Translations under genes and position numbers: made by a program
Shown here: piece by piece, positions 7,611 to 15,000 of the stretch
Layout: each line of letters starts with the position of its first letter
How positions within the stretch are numbered: the first letter of the stretch is position 1
Notes under the pieces: generated by a model
Seen by the model: only the letters and a program-made list of their open reading frames with translations
The model's database searches: none
Told to the model about the DNA's origin: nothing
Origin: CAYVSF01 sp046482855
GTDB taxonomy: Bacteria; Bacteroidota; Bacteroidia; Bacteroidales; UBA12077
Reading direction: 5' to 3'
Assembly: GCA_046482855.1 (NCBI GenBank)
Contig: JAWOEH010000155.1
Span: 1 to 15,033, forward strand
Length of the DNA: 15,033 nt

Positions 7611-7693
7611 GAAAATTATTTGAAAAGAGATGGGATTGCTATTGGAACTTCTCTCTTGACGCGAGGCTTGAATTGTTGTATCTTGTTTTTTGT

Positions 7694-8956
7694 ATGATGA
7701 TACATCCAAAATATATTAGCGCCGGCATATTGGCTGGAGGAACGAACCTACGCAATGCAGGAGAGCCCAAAGCATTGATTCCTGTAGAAGGGAAACCCAT
7801 AATCGAATGGCAACTGGAACTTTTACATCAACATTTCAGCAGTGTTATGCTAAATGTGCGCGATGAATCCTGGCATAAGGTGTATTCTGAGCAGAAAGTA
7901 TATGATGAAATACCTGGTATTGGCCCCATTGGTGGCATTCATGCTTTGTTAAAGGCTTGTAATACCCCATGGCTGTTCGTGGTTCCTTGCGATATGCCTC
8001 ACATAAATGCTACCCTTATTGATAAACTTATTCGGGCTATGGATAGCAAAGCGGAGCTGGTGCTCTATGCTGTCGATCAATACAAGCAACCTTTTCCGTT
8101 ACTGATAAGAAAGTCGATCCTTCCTGATATCGAAAAGTTGATTTTTGATCGACATCTTAGGCGGATGTTTGATTTTCTATGGTGGTTTAAGAAAAAAATT
8201 GTTGTTTTGGCAAATGTACCTTCTTTAACTCATTGGTTTACACAGTACAGTCGTCACCCCGAATCATCGGCCTCCATACCCAGTAGCAAAAGGGTAGCCA
8301 TAAAGCGCTATAAGCGGGAAAAGGCGAATAGTCTTCAAGATGTGGTGGTTAGCGAAACCCGTGTGGCCATATGGCTCGATAAGGCTTTGTGGTTTCAGAC
8401 CGTAGCATTGGATACACGGTTAAAAGAACTGGCTATTGGCAGACTCTATTTAGTTGAAGAATTGGTAGTGAGTTCAGAGCAGCTACGAGTGGAGCAAGGG
8501 GAGGACTATGAGGTGAAAATACATATTTCTACTGAAGGGGTAAATGCCTATACTCCTCTGCACAGTGAAGAGGCAGTTGTTAATAACTTACGTATTTCAG
8601 GCCTTATGACGGCCTTCTCCAGTCGTTCAAAACTATACAAAGCCACCGGAGGTGTACATTCGGTAGCTATTGTAAAAGAACGGAACATTTTACAGCATTT
8701 TGAGGATATCAGCCGCCACCACGCCATTGACAAAGCCATTGGCTATCTGGTAACTAACCATGAAAGTGTTACAACTTTGCTGCTTTCTTGCCGTATGACG
8801 GAAGAAATAGTGGAAAAGCTTTTTCGTGCGGGTATCCGCCAGGTTATTTCCTTAGGCGCACCCACCTTTCAGGCTATTCGTTTTGCCGAAGATAGAGATA
8901 TGGAGCTTATTGGGTTTGCCAGGGGCGGGCGCTTTAATAAATATACTTCTTTATAA
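7694..8956 (+). CDS. MobA-FdhD fusion: Mo-cofactor nucleotidyltransferase plus formate dehydrogenase sulfurtransferase
   Basis: A two-domain maturation factor for the neighbouring formate dehydrogenase. Numbered from the ATG at 7694, residues about 1-190 are MobA-like: nucleotide-binding ISAGILAGG with LAGG at 13-16 and the following Arg and Lys, GPIGGIHALL, and metal-binding DMP at 100-102. MobA joins GMP to molybdopterin to make the dinucleotide cofactor. Residues about 215-420 are FdhD-like: KELAIGRLYLVEEL, TGGVHSVAI, EDISRHHAIDKAIG, SLGAP and GFARGGR. FdhD passes sulfur from IscS to the cofactor through a CxxC. Here that CxxC is absent; the only cysteine in the FdhD half is C366 in LLSCRMTEE. 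A TTG at 7673 would add seven residues; the ATG at 7694 (or 7697) is a better start because MobA proteins begin shortly before LAGG. Confidence 0.88.
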   Translation: MMIHPKYISAGILAGGTNLRNAGEPKALIPVEGKPIIEWQLELLHQHFSSVMLNVRDESWHKVYSEQKVYDEIPGIGPIGGIHALLKACNTPWLFVVPCDMPHINATLIDKLIRAMDSKAELVLYAVDQYKQPFPLLIRKSILPDIEKLIFDRHLRRMFDFLWWFKKKIVVLANVPSLTHWFTQYSRHPESSASIPSSKRVAIKRYKREKANSLQDVVVSETRVAIWLDKALWFQTVALDTRLKELAIGRLYLVEELVVSSEQLRVEQGEDYEVKIHISTEGVNAYTPLHSEEAVVNNLRISGLMTAFSSRSKLYKATGGVHSVAIVKERNILQHFEDISRHHAIDKAIGYLVTNHESVTTLLLSCRMTEEIVEKLFRAGIRQVISLGAPTFQAIRFAEDRDMELIGFARGGRFNKYTSL

Positions 8957-8969
8957 TCTTTCCAGATAG

Positions 8970-9026
8970 AAACAGTTTATTGACAATGGTTCAGGGATCC
9001 CCTAAATTTAAGGAAGTAAACTGTTT
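8970..9026 (+). promoter_or_regulatory. Inverted repeat in front of the formate dehydrogenase genes
   Basis: AAACAGTTTA (8970-8979) and TAAACTGTTT (9017-9026) are a perfect 10-bp inverted pair 37 bases apart, ending 6 bases before the NuoE-like ATG. Each copy contains the small palindrome AAAC-A/T-GTTT, so the pair could be two operator sites 48 bases apart centre to centre. As RNA, it would instead form a hairpin ending in TTTTT, with an inner GGGATCCC dyad, which looks like an attenuator or terminator after the MobA-FdhD gene. A possible weak promoter (TTG at 8980, TAAATTTA at 9003) lies inside. The sequence does not decide between these. Confidence 0.45.
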
Positions 9027-9032
9027 TTGCCT

Positions 9033-9497
9033 ATGGATTATCAGGAAATAAGTAAGCAGTATGCGCCTCATGATGAGAATTTGCTGGCTATTCTTCATGC
9101 CATGCAAGAGGCCAATCCCCAAAACTATCTGGCACCGGAACAACTTAAGTGGGTTGCCGGATACCTGGGTACTACCCTGGGTCATGTGTATGGCGTGGCT
9201 ACCTATTATTCCATGTTTTCGGTCACTCCCCGGGGGAAACACCTCATAAGGTTGTGTAAATCACCCATCTGTCATACCCTGCAGGAGGAATCATTAGTTG
9301 ATGTGTTTGGTCAATTGCTGGGAATTACTCCCGGCGAAACCACCGCCGATGGCCTTTTTACGCTTGAATATGCCGAGTGTTTGGGGCAGTGTGGCAAAGC
9401 TCCGGTGATGCTTCTGGACAAAACCGTTTATAGCCACCTAAACCGCGACAAAATTATTTCGATCATCACGGAATTAAAGAATCAGGAGCATGAGTGA
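9033..9497 (+). CDS. fdsG: NuoE/FdsG-like [2Fe-2S] subunit of NAD-dependent formate dehydrogenase
   Basis: A 154-residue thioredoxin-fold [2Fe-2S] protein of the 24-kDa complex I subunit family, acting as the gamma subunit of a soluble NAD-linked formate dehydrogenase. The cluster ligands are intact: C75-x4-C80 in LCKSPICH and C116-x3-C120 in ECLGQCG. The N-terminal helical part carries the family motif YLAPEQLKWVAGYLG and VYGVATYYSMF. The cluster sits beside the FMN of the NuoF-like partner, probably as a side electron-storage site. Its gene overlaps the partner gene by 8 bases, so they are translationally coupled. A TTG two codons upstream is possible, but the ATG at 9033 gives a typical N-terminus (MDYQEISKQY). 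The assignment to formate dehydrogenase rather than hydrogenase rests on the FdhA gene downstream. Confidence 0.9.
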   Translation: MDYQEISKQYAPHDENLLAILHAMQEANPQNYLAPEQLKWVAGYLGTTLGHVYGVATYYSMFSVTPRGKHLIRLCKSPICHTLQEESLVDVFGQLLGITPGETTADGLFTLEYAECLGQCGKAPVMLLDKTVYSHLNRDKIISIITELKNQEHE

Positions 9498-10725
9498 ATA
9501 TAGAATAGCATTACGGAATGTCGATACCTATAATCCGGATAGCTACCACGAGTATGTGAAACGAGGAGGTTTTAAAGGGTTTCGAAAAGCGTTGAGTACC
9601 CATCCGGTGAGTATTATCGATTTGCTTGTTGACGCAAAACTTCGGGGGCGTGGAGGGGCCGGATTCAGCACAGGCCTAAAAAATCGTTTCACCAACGAAG
9701 CCGTTTGTCAACGGTGTGTACAAAAATACATCATTTGCAATGCCGATGAAGGGGAGCCCGGCACATTTAAGGACCGCATTATCATGGAGAAAGATCCGTT
9801 TGTGTTGCTTGAGGGGATGCTAATTGCCGCATACGCCATTGGGGCAACTGAAGGTTACATCTACATTCGGGCCGAGTATTATGAGTCAGTAAAAAAAATA
9901 GAAAATGCTGTTGCCCAATGTTATCAGGAAGGTTTACTTGGAAAAATCCTAAACGATAGTGGTTTCTATTTGAATTTACAAATTAAACTGGGCGCGGGTT
10001 CGTATCTATGTGGCGAAGAGTTAACGTTGCTGGAATCTCTGGAAGGCAAGCGAGGCTATCCTCGCATAAAACCTCCGTTTCCTGCTCAAAAAGGTTTGTA
10101 TGGCAGTCCTACCCTCATTAATAACGTAGAGACTTTTGCTCATCTTCCTTACATTGTAAACAATGGATCATCGGCTTATTTGAAAATTGGCAATGAGACC
10201 TCACCGGGGACAAAAATTTTCACCCTCAGTGGCGATATCAATACCCCTGGCTATGTAGAGGTGGAAATGGGCACAACGCTACGCACACTTATTGATGAGT
10301 ACGGGGGCGGAATGAGTGGCGGTAAAACTTTTCAAAGTGCTCTGTTGGGGGGAGCTGCCGGTACTTTTGTAGATGCTTCTGTTTTGGACACCCCTATGGG
10401 GTTTGATACCCTGAAGGAGAAGGGAGCCGTTTTAGGCTCCGGGGCTATTTTTGTATTAAGCAACCATCGCAAGCTTTATAGTGTACTGCACTCTGTGCTT
10501 ACTTTTTTTCAGCATGAATCGTGTGGGAAATGTGTCCCCTGTCGTGTCGGGACCGCCCGCCTGGTACAGCTGTTGGAACAGATGGATGATACGCAGCATC
10601 AGGAATATCTGGATCAGATGATTGCCGAAGCTGCCTATATGGCCAAAAACTCCCTCTGCCCATTGGGACAATCTCCCATTTTACCTCTTCAAAGCCTGAA
10701 AACGTTCTTTTATGATCACTTTTAG
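9490..10725 (+). CDS. fdsB: NuoF/FdsB-like NADH/FMN subunit of NAD-dependent formate dehydrogenase
   Basis: The 411-residue flavoprotein that exchanges electrons with NAD+/NADH through FMN and a [4Fe-4S] cluster. Motifs in order: NADH/FMN-binding GRGGAGF (53-59), CNADEGEPGTFKDR (83-96), FMN-site GAGSYLCGEE (168-177), and the cluster ligands C345, C348, C351 in ESCGKCVPC plus C390 in SLCPLG. It is the size of a bare NuoF. It lacks the N-terminal thioredoxin-like domain fused in many FdsB or HydB proteins, because that domain is the separate gene upstream, and it has no C-terminal ferredoxin extension. AGGAG just before the ATG is a clear ribosome binding site. One oddity is an extra CxxC, C73 and C76 in VCQRC, next to the NADH site, which usual NuoF proteins do not have as far as I recall. 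Confidence 0.92.
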   Translation: MSEYRIALRNVDTYNPDSYHEYVKRGGFKGFRKALSTHPVSIIDLLVDAKLRGRGGAGFSTGLKNRFTNEAVCQRCVQKYIICNADEGEPGTFKDRIIMEKDPFVLLEGMLIAAYAIGATEGYIYIRAEYYESVKKIENAVAQCYQEGLLGKILNDSGFYLNLQIKLGAGSYLCGEELTLLESLEGKRGYPRIKPPFPAQKGLYGSPTLINNVETFAHLPYIVNNGSSAYLKIGNETSPGTKIFTLSGDINTPGYVEVEMGTTLRTLIDEYGGGMSGGKTFQSALLGGAAGTFVDASVLDTPMGFDTLKEKGAVLGSGAIFVLSNHRKLYSVLHSVLTFFQHESCGKCVPCRVGTARLVQLLEQMDDTQHQEYLDQMIAEAAYMAKNSLCPLGQSPILPLQSLKTFFYDHF

Positions 10726-10770
10726 GTATTCGGGATCTGTACGAAAAATGAAATGTAGTCCCCCAAAAAA

Positions 10771-13512
10771 ATGAGAACCGTGAAAGACGAACAAATAACC
10801 ATTTATATCGATAATCAGCCGATATTGGCCCGAAAGGGCGACAATTTGTTGCAGGTAGCACGCGATAATAGTATTGCTGTCCCGGGGTTGTGTTACCACA
10901 AAAAGTTAACACCTACAGGCGCTTGCCGTTTGTGTGTGGTGAAAATTGAAGGACAGCGGGGTGTGGTGATGGCATGCACAGTTACTATTGAGGAGAGCAT
11001 ACGTGTAACAGCTTTTGATGAAGAACTTGAGTCCGCTCGTAAGCAAACACTCAATTACTTGCTTGCAGAACATGACGATGCCACCGACAATACCTATGAA
11101 GATGAATTGGCCTTTTGGGCGGAAATATATGATCTTTCCGACCCTGAAAAGCGATCATATCCTTCTATACTGCCAATGGTTGGCGCCAAGAAAGATGAAA
11201 CATCGCCGGTGTTGACTTATGATGCAAGCAAATGCATCAAGTGTTTCCGATGCATAAAAGCGTGCGACGAAGTGCAGGGGAAGAATGTGCTCTCCTTTGC
11301 CAGCCGCGGAATCACTTCTTATATCGTTGCCGGACTTGATAAGTGGGACGAATCGGAGTGCGACGGCTGTGGAGAATGTGTACAGCTTTGTCCTACAGGA
11401 GCACTGGTTGAGCGCCCACACCGCAAGGAGTTACAACTGGATAAAATAGAGAAAAAAGTACGTACTACTTGTCCCTATTGTGGCGTGGGTTGTCAGCTGG
11501 AGTTGTGGATTCAGGATGGAAAAATTGTTCGTTCCAATGGTGTGGAGGGAGTTTCGCCAAACGATGGACGACTATGTGTAAAGGGCAGGTTTGGACTCGA
11601 CTTTGTGAGTAGCCCTCATCGATTGACAACACCCCTGATAAAGAAAAATGGCACTTTTGTAGAAGCTTCATGGGATGAGGCATTGGATTTGATTGCCACA
11701 AAATTTTCAGAGATAAAGCAACAACACGGAGGTGATGCGCTTGCCGGCTACTCATCGGCAAAATGCACAAATGAGGATAATTATATGTTTCAAAAGTTTA
11801 TTCGTATGGCTTTTGGAACCAATAACATTGACTATTGCACCCGGTTGTGCCATGCTTCAACCGTTACGGCCATGCTACGTTCCATTGGCGATGGTGCGGG
11901 AAGCAACTCCATTGAGGATTTTGCCACTACCGATTGCCTGTTTGTTACGGGAAACAATATCATTGAAACCCACCCTGTAACAGCTACTTATGTTAAAAAT
12001 GGCAAATACAACGGCAACTCCATTATTGTATGTGATCCTAAATGGACGCCCCTGGTTAAGTACGCCGATATTTGGCTCCAGCCACGGCTGGGAACCGATG
12101 TGGCACTGCTGAACGGCCTAATTCATGTAATTATTAAGGAGGGCCTGGTTCACGAACGTTTTATTCGCCAACGCGTGGATAGGGGAATGGAAGCTTTTGA
12201 AGAACTTAAAGCACTGGTGGAAAAGTATACTCCGGTTTTTACCGAAGAAATTACATCCGTGCCTAAGGATAAAATTGTTGAAGCAGCGCGAATGTATGCT
12301 TCAGCCCCTACAGCTATGATTGCTACCGGGATGGGTTTGAGTCAGCAAGTGACCGGCACCAACAATGTCTTCTCGCTTATTAACATGATGCTGATTACCG
12401 GACAGATTGGGAAAGAACGAGCCGGAATTGATCCGCCACGTGGACAGAATAATGTGCAGGGAGCCACGGATGTGGGCTGCTCTCCGATAATTTATCCGGG
12501 GTATATCCCGGTGGGCGATGAGGATAACCGCAGACGAATAGCGGCTATTTGGGGCGTACCGTTTGAATCGCTTTCGCCAAAACCCGGATTAACTACCGTA
12601 GAGATTATGCATGCCGCCTATGACGAAAAAATTAAAGGCATGTATATCATGGGCGAAAACCCTATGCTTACGGATCCGGATCTGAATCATACCGAGGAAG
12701 CTTTGAAAAAGCTTGACTTCTTAGTTATTCAGGATATCTTCCACACGGATACTACCCCGTTTGCCGATGTGATCCTTCCAGCCTCAAGTTTTGCCGAAAA
12801 AGAAGGCACATTTGTCAATAGCGACCGTAGGGTATTGCGTGTACGTAAGGCTGTTGAGATGCCTGGCGAGGCCCGGGAAGATTGGCATATTGTGCAGGAA
12901 ATTGCCCGGCGCATGAAAGTGAATTTAGGCAATTTCACCAATGCCAGCGACATTTTTGACGAAATGGCCAAAACTGCTCCCATATTCGGAGGGATTAACT
13001 ACCAACGAATTGAAGAACATGGTATTCAATGGCCTTGTCCCACGGTTGATCATCCCGGAACACGTACCCTTTTTGTCGATAAATTCAATACACCCAATGG
13101 CAAGGCCAGGCTGAATCCTGTGGAACATATTCCGCAATCGGAAAAACCTACAAAGGAATATCCGTTTATTCTCAACTCTGGACGTATTCTCTACCATTAT
13201 CATACGGCAACCATGTCGAGAAAAAATGAGGCATTAACAGCTTTTGCCAACGAATCATATGTTTTGATGCATCCCAATGATGCACAAAAGCATGATCTTG
13301 CCAATGGAGCCAAAGTACAAGTAACCTCGGCACGAGGTACCCTACAAACATGGTTGCAACAAAGCGAGCAGGTAGCCGAAGGCGAGCTGTTTATGCCCTG
13401 GCATTATAACGAGTCGCCTGTTAACAAACTCACTCGCTCCGAACTGGATCCGGATTCGAAAATTGCCCCTTTTAAATTATCAGCTTGCAAAGTAAAACTA
13501 GTGAAGGAGTAG
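10771..13512 (+). CDS. fdhA: NAD-dependent formate dehydrogenase catalytic subunit (Cys type, bis-MGD)
   Basis: The 913-residue catalytic subunit that oxidises formate to CO2 (or the reverse) at a Mo or W bis-MGD centre. Domains: plant-type [2Fe-2S] ferredoxin (C41, C52, C55, C69), two [4Fe-4S] sites (C155/C158/C161/C165 and C197/C200/C203/C207), the catalytic-domain [4Fe-4S] (C234, C237, C241, C269) with electron-relay K271, the molybdopterin oxidoreductase core, and a C-terminal dinucleotide-binding domain starting near FILNSGRILYHYHTATMSRK. The metal ligand is C360 followed by H361 in CTRLCHASTV, where other formate dehydrogenases carry selenocysteine. The His-Cys [4Fe-4S] site usual between the ferredoxin and the two-cluster domain is missing: after LLAEH (H101) the expected cysteines are replaced by DDATDNTYEDELAF. 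The gene follows the NuoF-like one after 45 bases and shares its strand; MscL follows after 3 bases. Confidence 0.93.
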   Translation: MRTVKDEQITIYIDNQPILARKGDNLLQVARDNSIAVPGLCYHKKLTPTGACRLCVVKIEGQRGVVMACTVTIEESIRVTAFDEELESARKQTLNYLLAEHDDATDNTYEDELAFWAEIYDLSDPEKRSYPSILPMVGAKKDETSPVLTYDASKCIKCFRCIKACDEVQGKNVLSFASRGITSYIVAGLDKWDESECDGCGECVQLCPTGALVERPHRKELQLDKIEKKVRTTCPYCGVGCQLELWIQDGKIVRSNGVEGVSPNDGRLCVKGRFGLDFVSSPHRLTTPLIKKNGTFVEASWDEALDLIATKFSEIKQQHGGDALAGYSSAKCTNEDNYMFQKFIRMAFGTNNIDYCTRLCHASTVTAMLRSIGDGAGSNSIEDFATTDCLFVTGNNIIETHPVTATYVKNGKYNGNSIIVCDPKWTPLVKYADIWLQPRLGTDVALLNGLIHVIIKEGLVHERFIRQRVDRGMEAFEELKALVEKYTPVFTEEITSVPKDKIVEAARMYASAPTAMIATGMGLSQQVTGTNNVFSLINMMLITGQIGKERAGIDPPRGQNNVQGATDVGCSPIIYPGYIPVGDEDNRRRIAAIWGVPFESLSPKPGLTTVEIMHAAYDEKIKGMYIMGENPMLTDPDLNHTEEALKKLDFLVIQDIFHTDTTPFADVILPASSFAEKEGTFVNSDRRVLRVRKAVEMPGEAREDWHIVQEIARRMKVNLGNFTNASDIFDEMAKTAPIFGGINYQRIEEHGIQWPCPTVDHPGTRTLFVDKFNTPNGKARLNPVEHIPQSEKPTKEYPFILNSGRILYHYHTATMSRKNEALTAFANESYVLMHPNDAQKHDLANGAKVQVTSARGTLQTWLQQSEQVAEGELFMPWHYNESPVNKLTRSELDPDSKIAPFKLSACKVKLVKE

Positions 13513-13515
13513 TCC

Positions 13516-13959
13516 ATGAAGTTGTATAAAGAGTTACGCGAGTTTGCCGTAAAAGGAAATATGATGGACATGGCCGTGGGAATCATGATTGGTGCAGCCT
13601 TTAGTCAGGTGATAAATTCATTGGTTAAAGATGTAATGATGCCGCCTATTTTGTTTATGGCCGGACAGGTACAGCTTTCTGACTGGCAGCTTACCCTGCT
13701 TGCTCCTGAGCAAAACGCTCAAGGCACTGTTGTTTCGCCAGGCATTGTGCTCAATTTTGGACAATTTCTTCAGCACTCAATAAGCTTTGCTATCATTGCC
13801 CTGGTACTTTTTTTATTAGTAAAGATATTGAATAAACTCCGGCGTAGGGCCGAAGATCCTGTTAACATAGAAGTACCTACACCCAAAGATATTGAGCTGT
13901 TATCCGAAATTCGTGATGTCCTTGCTCAAATGCGTGATGAGAAATCGACAAACCCATGA
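13516..13959 (+). CDS. mscL: Large-conductance mechanosensitive channel MscL
   Basis: A pentameric inner-membrane safety valve that opens under membrane tension during hypo-osmotic shock. At 147 residues it is of normal length. The N-terminal amphipathic helix KLYKELREFAVKGNMMDMAV leads into TM1 with the conserved pore-lining stretch VGIMIGAAFSQVINSLV, then MPP at the end of TM1. A periplasmic loop of about 35 residues follows, then TM2 (ISFAIIALVLFLLVKIL), the basic cluster NKLRRR and the cytoplasmic helix ELLSEIRDVLAQMRDE. GGAG at 13506-13509, inside the last codons of fdhA, is its ribosome binding site, and its stop overlaps the start of the next gene (ATGA). It is thus embedded in the formate dehydrogenase operon, an unusual place for it. 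Confidence 0.95.
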   Translation: MKLYKELREFAVKGNMMDMAVGIMIGAAFSQVINSLVKDVMMPPILFMAGQVQLSDWQLTLLAPEQNAQGTVVSPGIVLNFGQFLQHSISFAIIALVLFLLVKILNKLRRRAEDPVNIEVPTPKDIELLSEIRDVLAQMRDEKSTNP

Positions 13960-14918
13960 AATACCCTCTTCGCCCAATTCTTTTGTTCGCGCTATTTTGC
14001 GTTTTCATCTCTCTCCTGAGCTGTAGTAGCGAAATAGAGAAGCGCAAGCTGATCATCTTCCACGCCGGGAGTCTCTCGGTACCTTTTAAGCTAATGAAAG
14101 AGGAGTATGAAAAGGCTAACCCAGAGGTAAATATAGTGCTGGAGGCAGCCGGAAGTGTTGCATCAGTTCGGAAGATTACGGAACTCAATCGTGAAGCTGA
14201 TATCATGGCTTCGGCCGATTATCGGATCATCAACCAAATGCTGATACCTGAATTTGCCGGCTGGAACATCTCTTTTGCTGCCAACGAAATGGTGCTCGCC
14301 TGTCGTGATGATTCCCCTGTAGCCTCCATGATTTCGCAGGATAATTGGATGGATGTGCTGCTACAGGAAGAGACACACTATGGGCGCTCCAACCCCGATC
14401 ATGATCCTTGTGGGTATCGAACCCTTGTAACTTTAAAGCTGGCTGAAGCTTATTACCAACGGCCCGGTATGGCGGAAAGGATCTTACAAAAAGATAAGCG
14501 CTTTATCCGGCCTAAAGAAACCGACTTGCTTGCTTTGCTGGAGAGTGGAACCATTGAGGCTATTTTCATTTATCGATCCGTTGCCGAACAACATGGATTA
14601 AGCTATATTACCCTGCCGGATTCCATCAATCTGAAACAACGCGAATTAGCTGATTGGTACGCTACTGCTACGGTTTTCATTGCCGGTAAAGTGCCAGGTG
14701 AGCGCATACTTCTAAATGGGGCACCTATGGTATATGGCATTACCATGCTTCATGCTGCACCTAATCGGCAGGAGGGCCTGCGCTTTTTAGCATGGTTTTT
14801 CCATGAGGAGGGGGGGCGTAAGATTTTGGAGCAACAAAGGCAGCCGTCACTCATTCCCGCAGTCTCAAAAACGTACATAAACATACCCAAAACTTTGCAA
14901 CCCTATGCGAGACCTTAA
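13956..14918 (+). CDS. wtpA: Tungstate/molybdate-binding lipoprotein (WtpA/ModA type)
   Basis: Substrate-binding protein of an ABC importer for tungstate or molybdate, supplying metal for the formate dehydrogenase cofactor. It has 320 residues with a lipoprotein signal (lipobox SLLSC, C23). Motifs of the WtpA branch are clear: LIIFHAGSLSVPF (32-44) and EAAGSVASVRKITEL (63-77) at the first oxyanion-binding edge, DIMASADYRII, the NEMVLA strand, NPDHDPCGYRTL (146-157) with D150 a likely metal-side ligand, and YRSVAEQHGL (206-215). The WtpA branch, in contrast to bacterial ModA, includes tungstate-preferring proteins, but specificity cannot be settled here. The start ATG overlaps the MscL stop by 4 bases. 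The expected permease gene would follow directly. Confidence 0.9.
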   Translation: MKYPLRPILLFALFCVFISLLSCSSEIEKRKLIIFHAGSLSVPFKLMKEEYEKANPEVNIVLEAAGSVASVRKITELNREADIMASADYRIINQMLIPEFAGWNISFAANEMVLACRDDSPVASMISQDNWMDVLLQEETHYGRSNPDHDPCGYRTLVTLKLAEAYYQRPGMAERILQKDKRFIRPKETDLLALLESGTIEAIFIYRSVAEQHGLSYITLPDSINLKQRELADWYATATVFIAGKVPGERILLNGAPMVYGITMLHAAPNRQEGLRFLAWFFHEEGGRKILEQQRQPSLIPAVSKTYINIPKTLQPYARP

Positions 14919-15000
14919 ATTTATTCTTTTCGGCTTCATTATGTTAACCTTTAGTAATATTCCAGAAATAGGCAATAAATTATTCTATGAAGACCTCTGA
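14905..15000 (+). CDS. Tiny hydrophobic ORF bridging wtpA and the next gene
   Basis: A 31-residue ORF starting MRDLKFILFGFIMLTFSN and ending at the TGA at 14998. It overlaps the end of wtpA by 14 bases and the start of the next ORF by 14 bases. It could be a coupling leader that keeps ribosomes moving from wtpA to the next gene, or chance. No clear ribosome binding site precedes it. No homologue is known to me. Confidence 0.25.
   Translation: MRDLKFILFGFIMLTFSNIPEIGNKLFYEDL

Noticed and set aside
7656..7686. Promoter for MobA-FdhD (TTGA at 7656, TATCTTG at 7679)
   Set aside because: The -7 match to TAnnTTTG is imperfect, and it would place the transcript start almost on the ATG, giving a leaderless mRNA; not strong enough to annotate.
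7673..7693. TTG start for MobA-FdhD at 7673
   Set aside because: Two ATGs at 7694 and 7697 are in frame and better placed relative to the LAGG motif.
7404..7709. Minus-strand 101-codon ORF overlapping the GH2 start and the MobA-FdhD start
   Set aside because: It covers the GH2 signal peptide in another frame and the divergent promoter region; composition is not protein-like.
8980..8996. FNR-type box TTGAC-AATG-GTTCA ahead of the formate dehydrogenase genes
   Set aside because: The right half does not match the ATCAA half-site, so the dyad needed for FNR/CRP binding is absent.
10499..10912. Minus-strand 137-codon ORF across the NuoF-FdhA junction
   Set aside because: Opposite two well-supported genes with cluster-ligand motifs; no recognisable features of its own.
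10771..13512. Hydrogenase or complex I identity for the NuoE/NuoF/large-subunit genes
   Set aside because: The large subunit has the Cys-His metal site RLCHASTV and the C-terminal dinucleotide-binding domain of formate dehydrogenases, and no H-cluster motifs; MobA, FdhD and WtpA neighbours agree.
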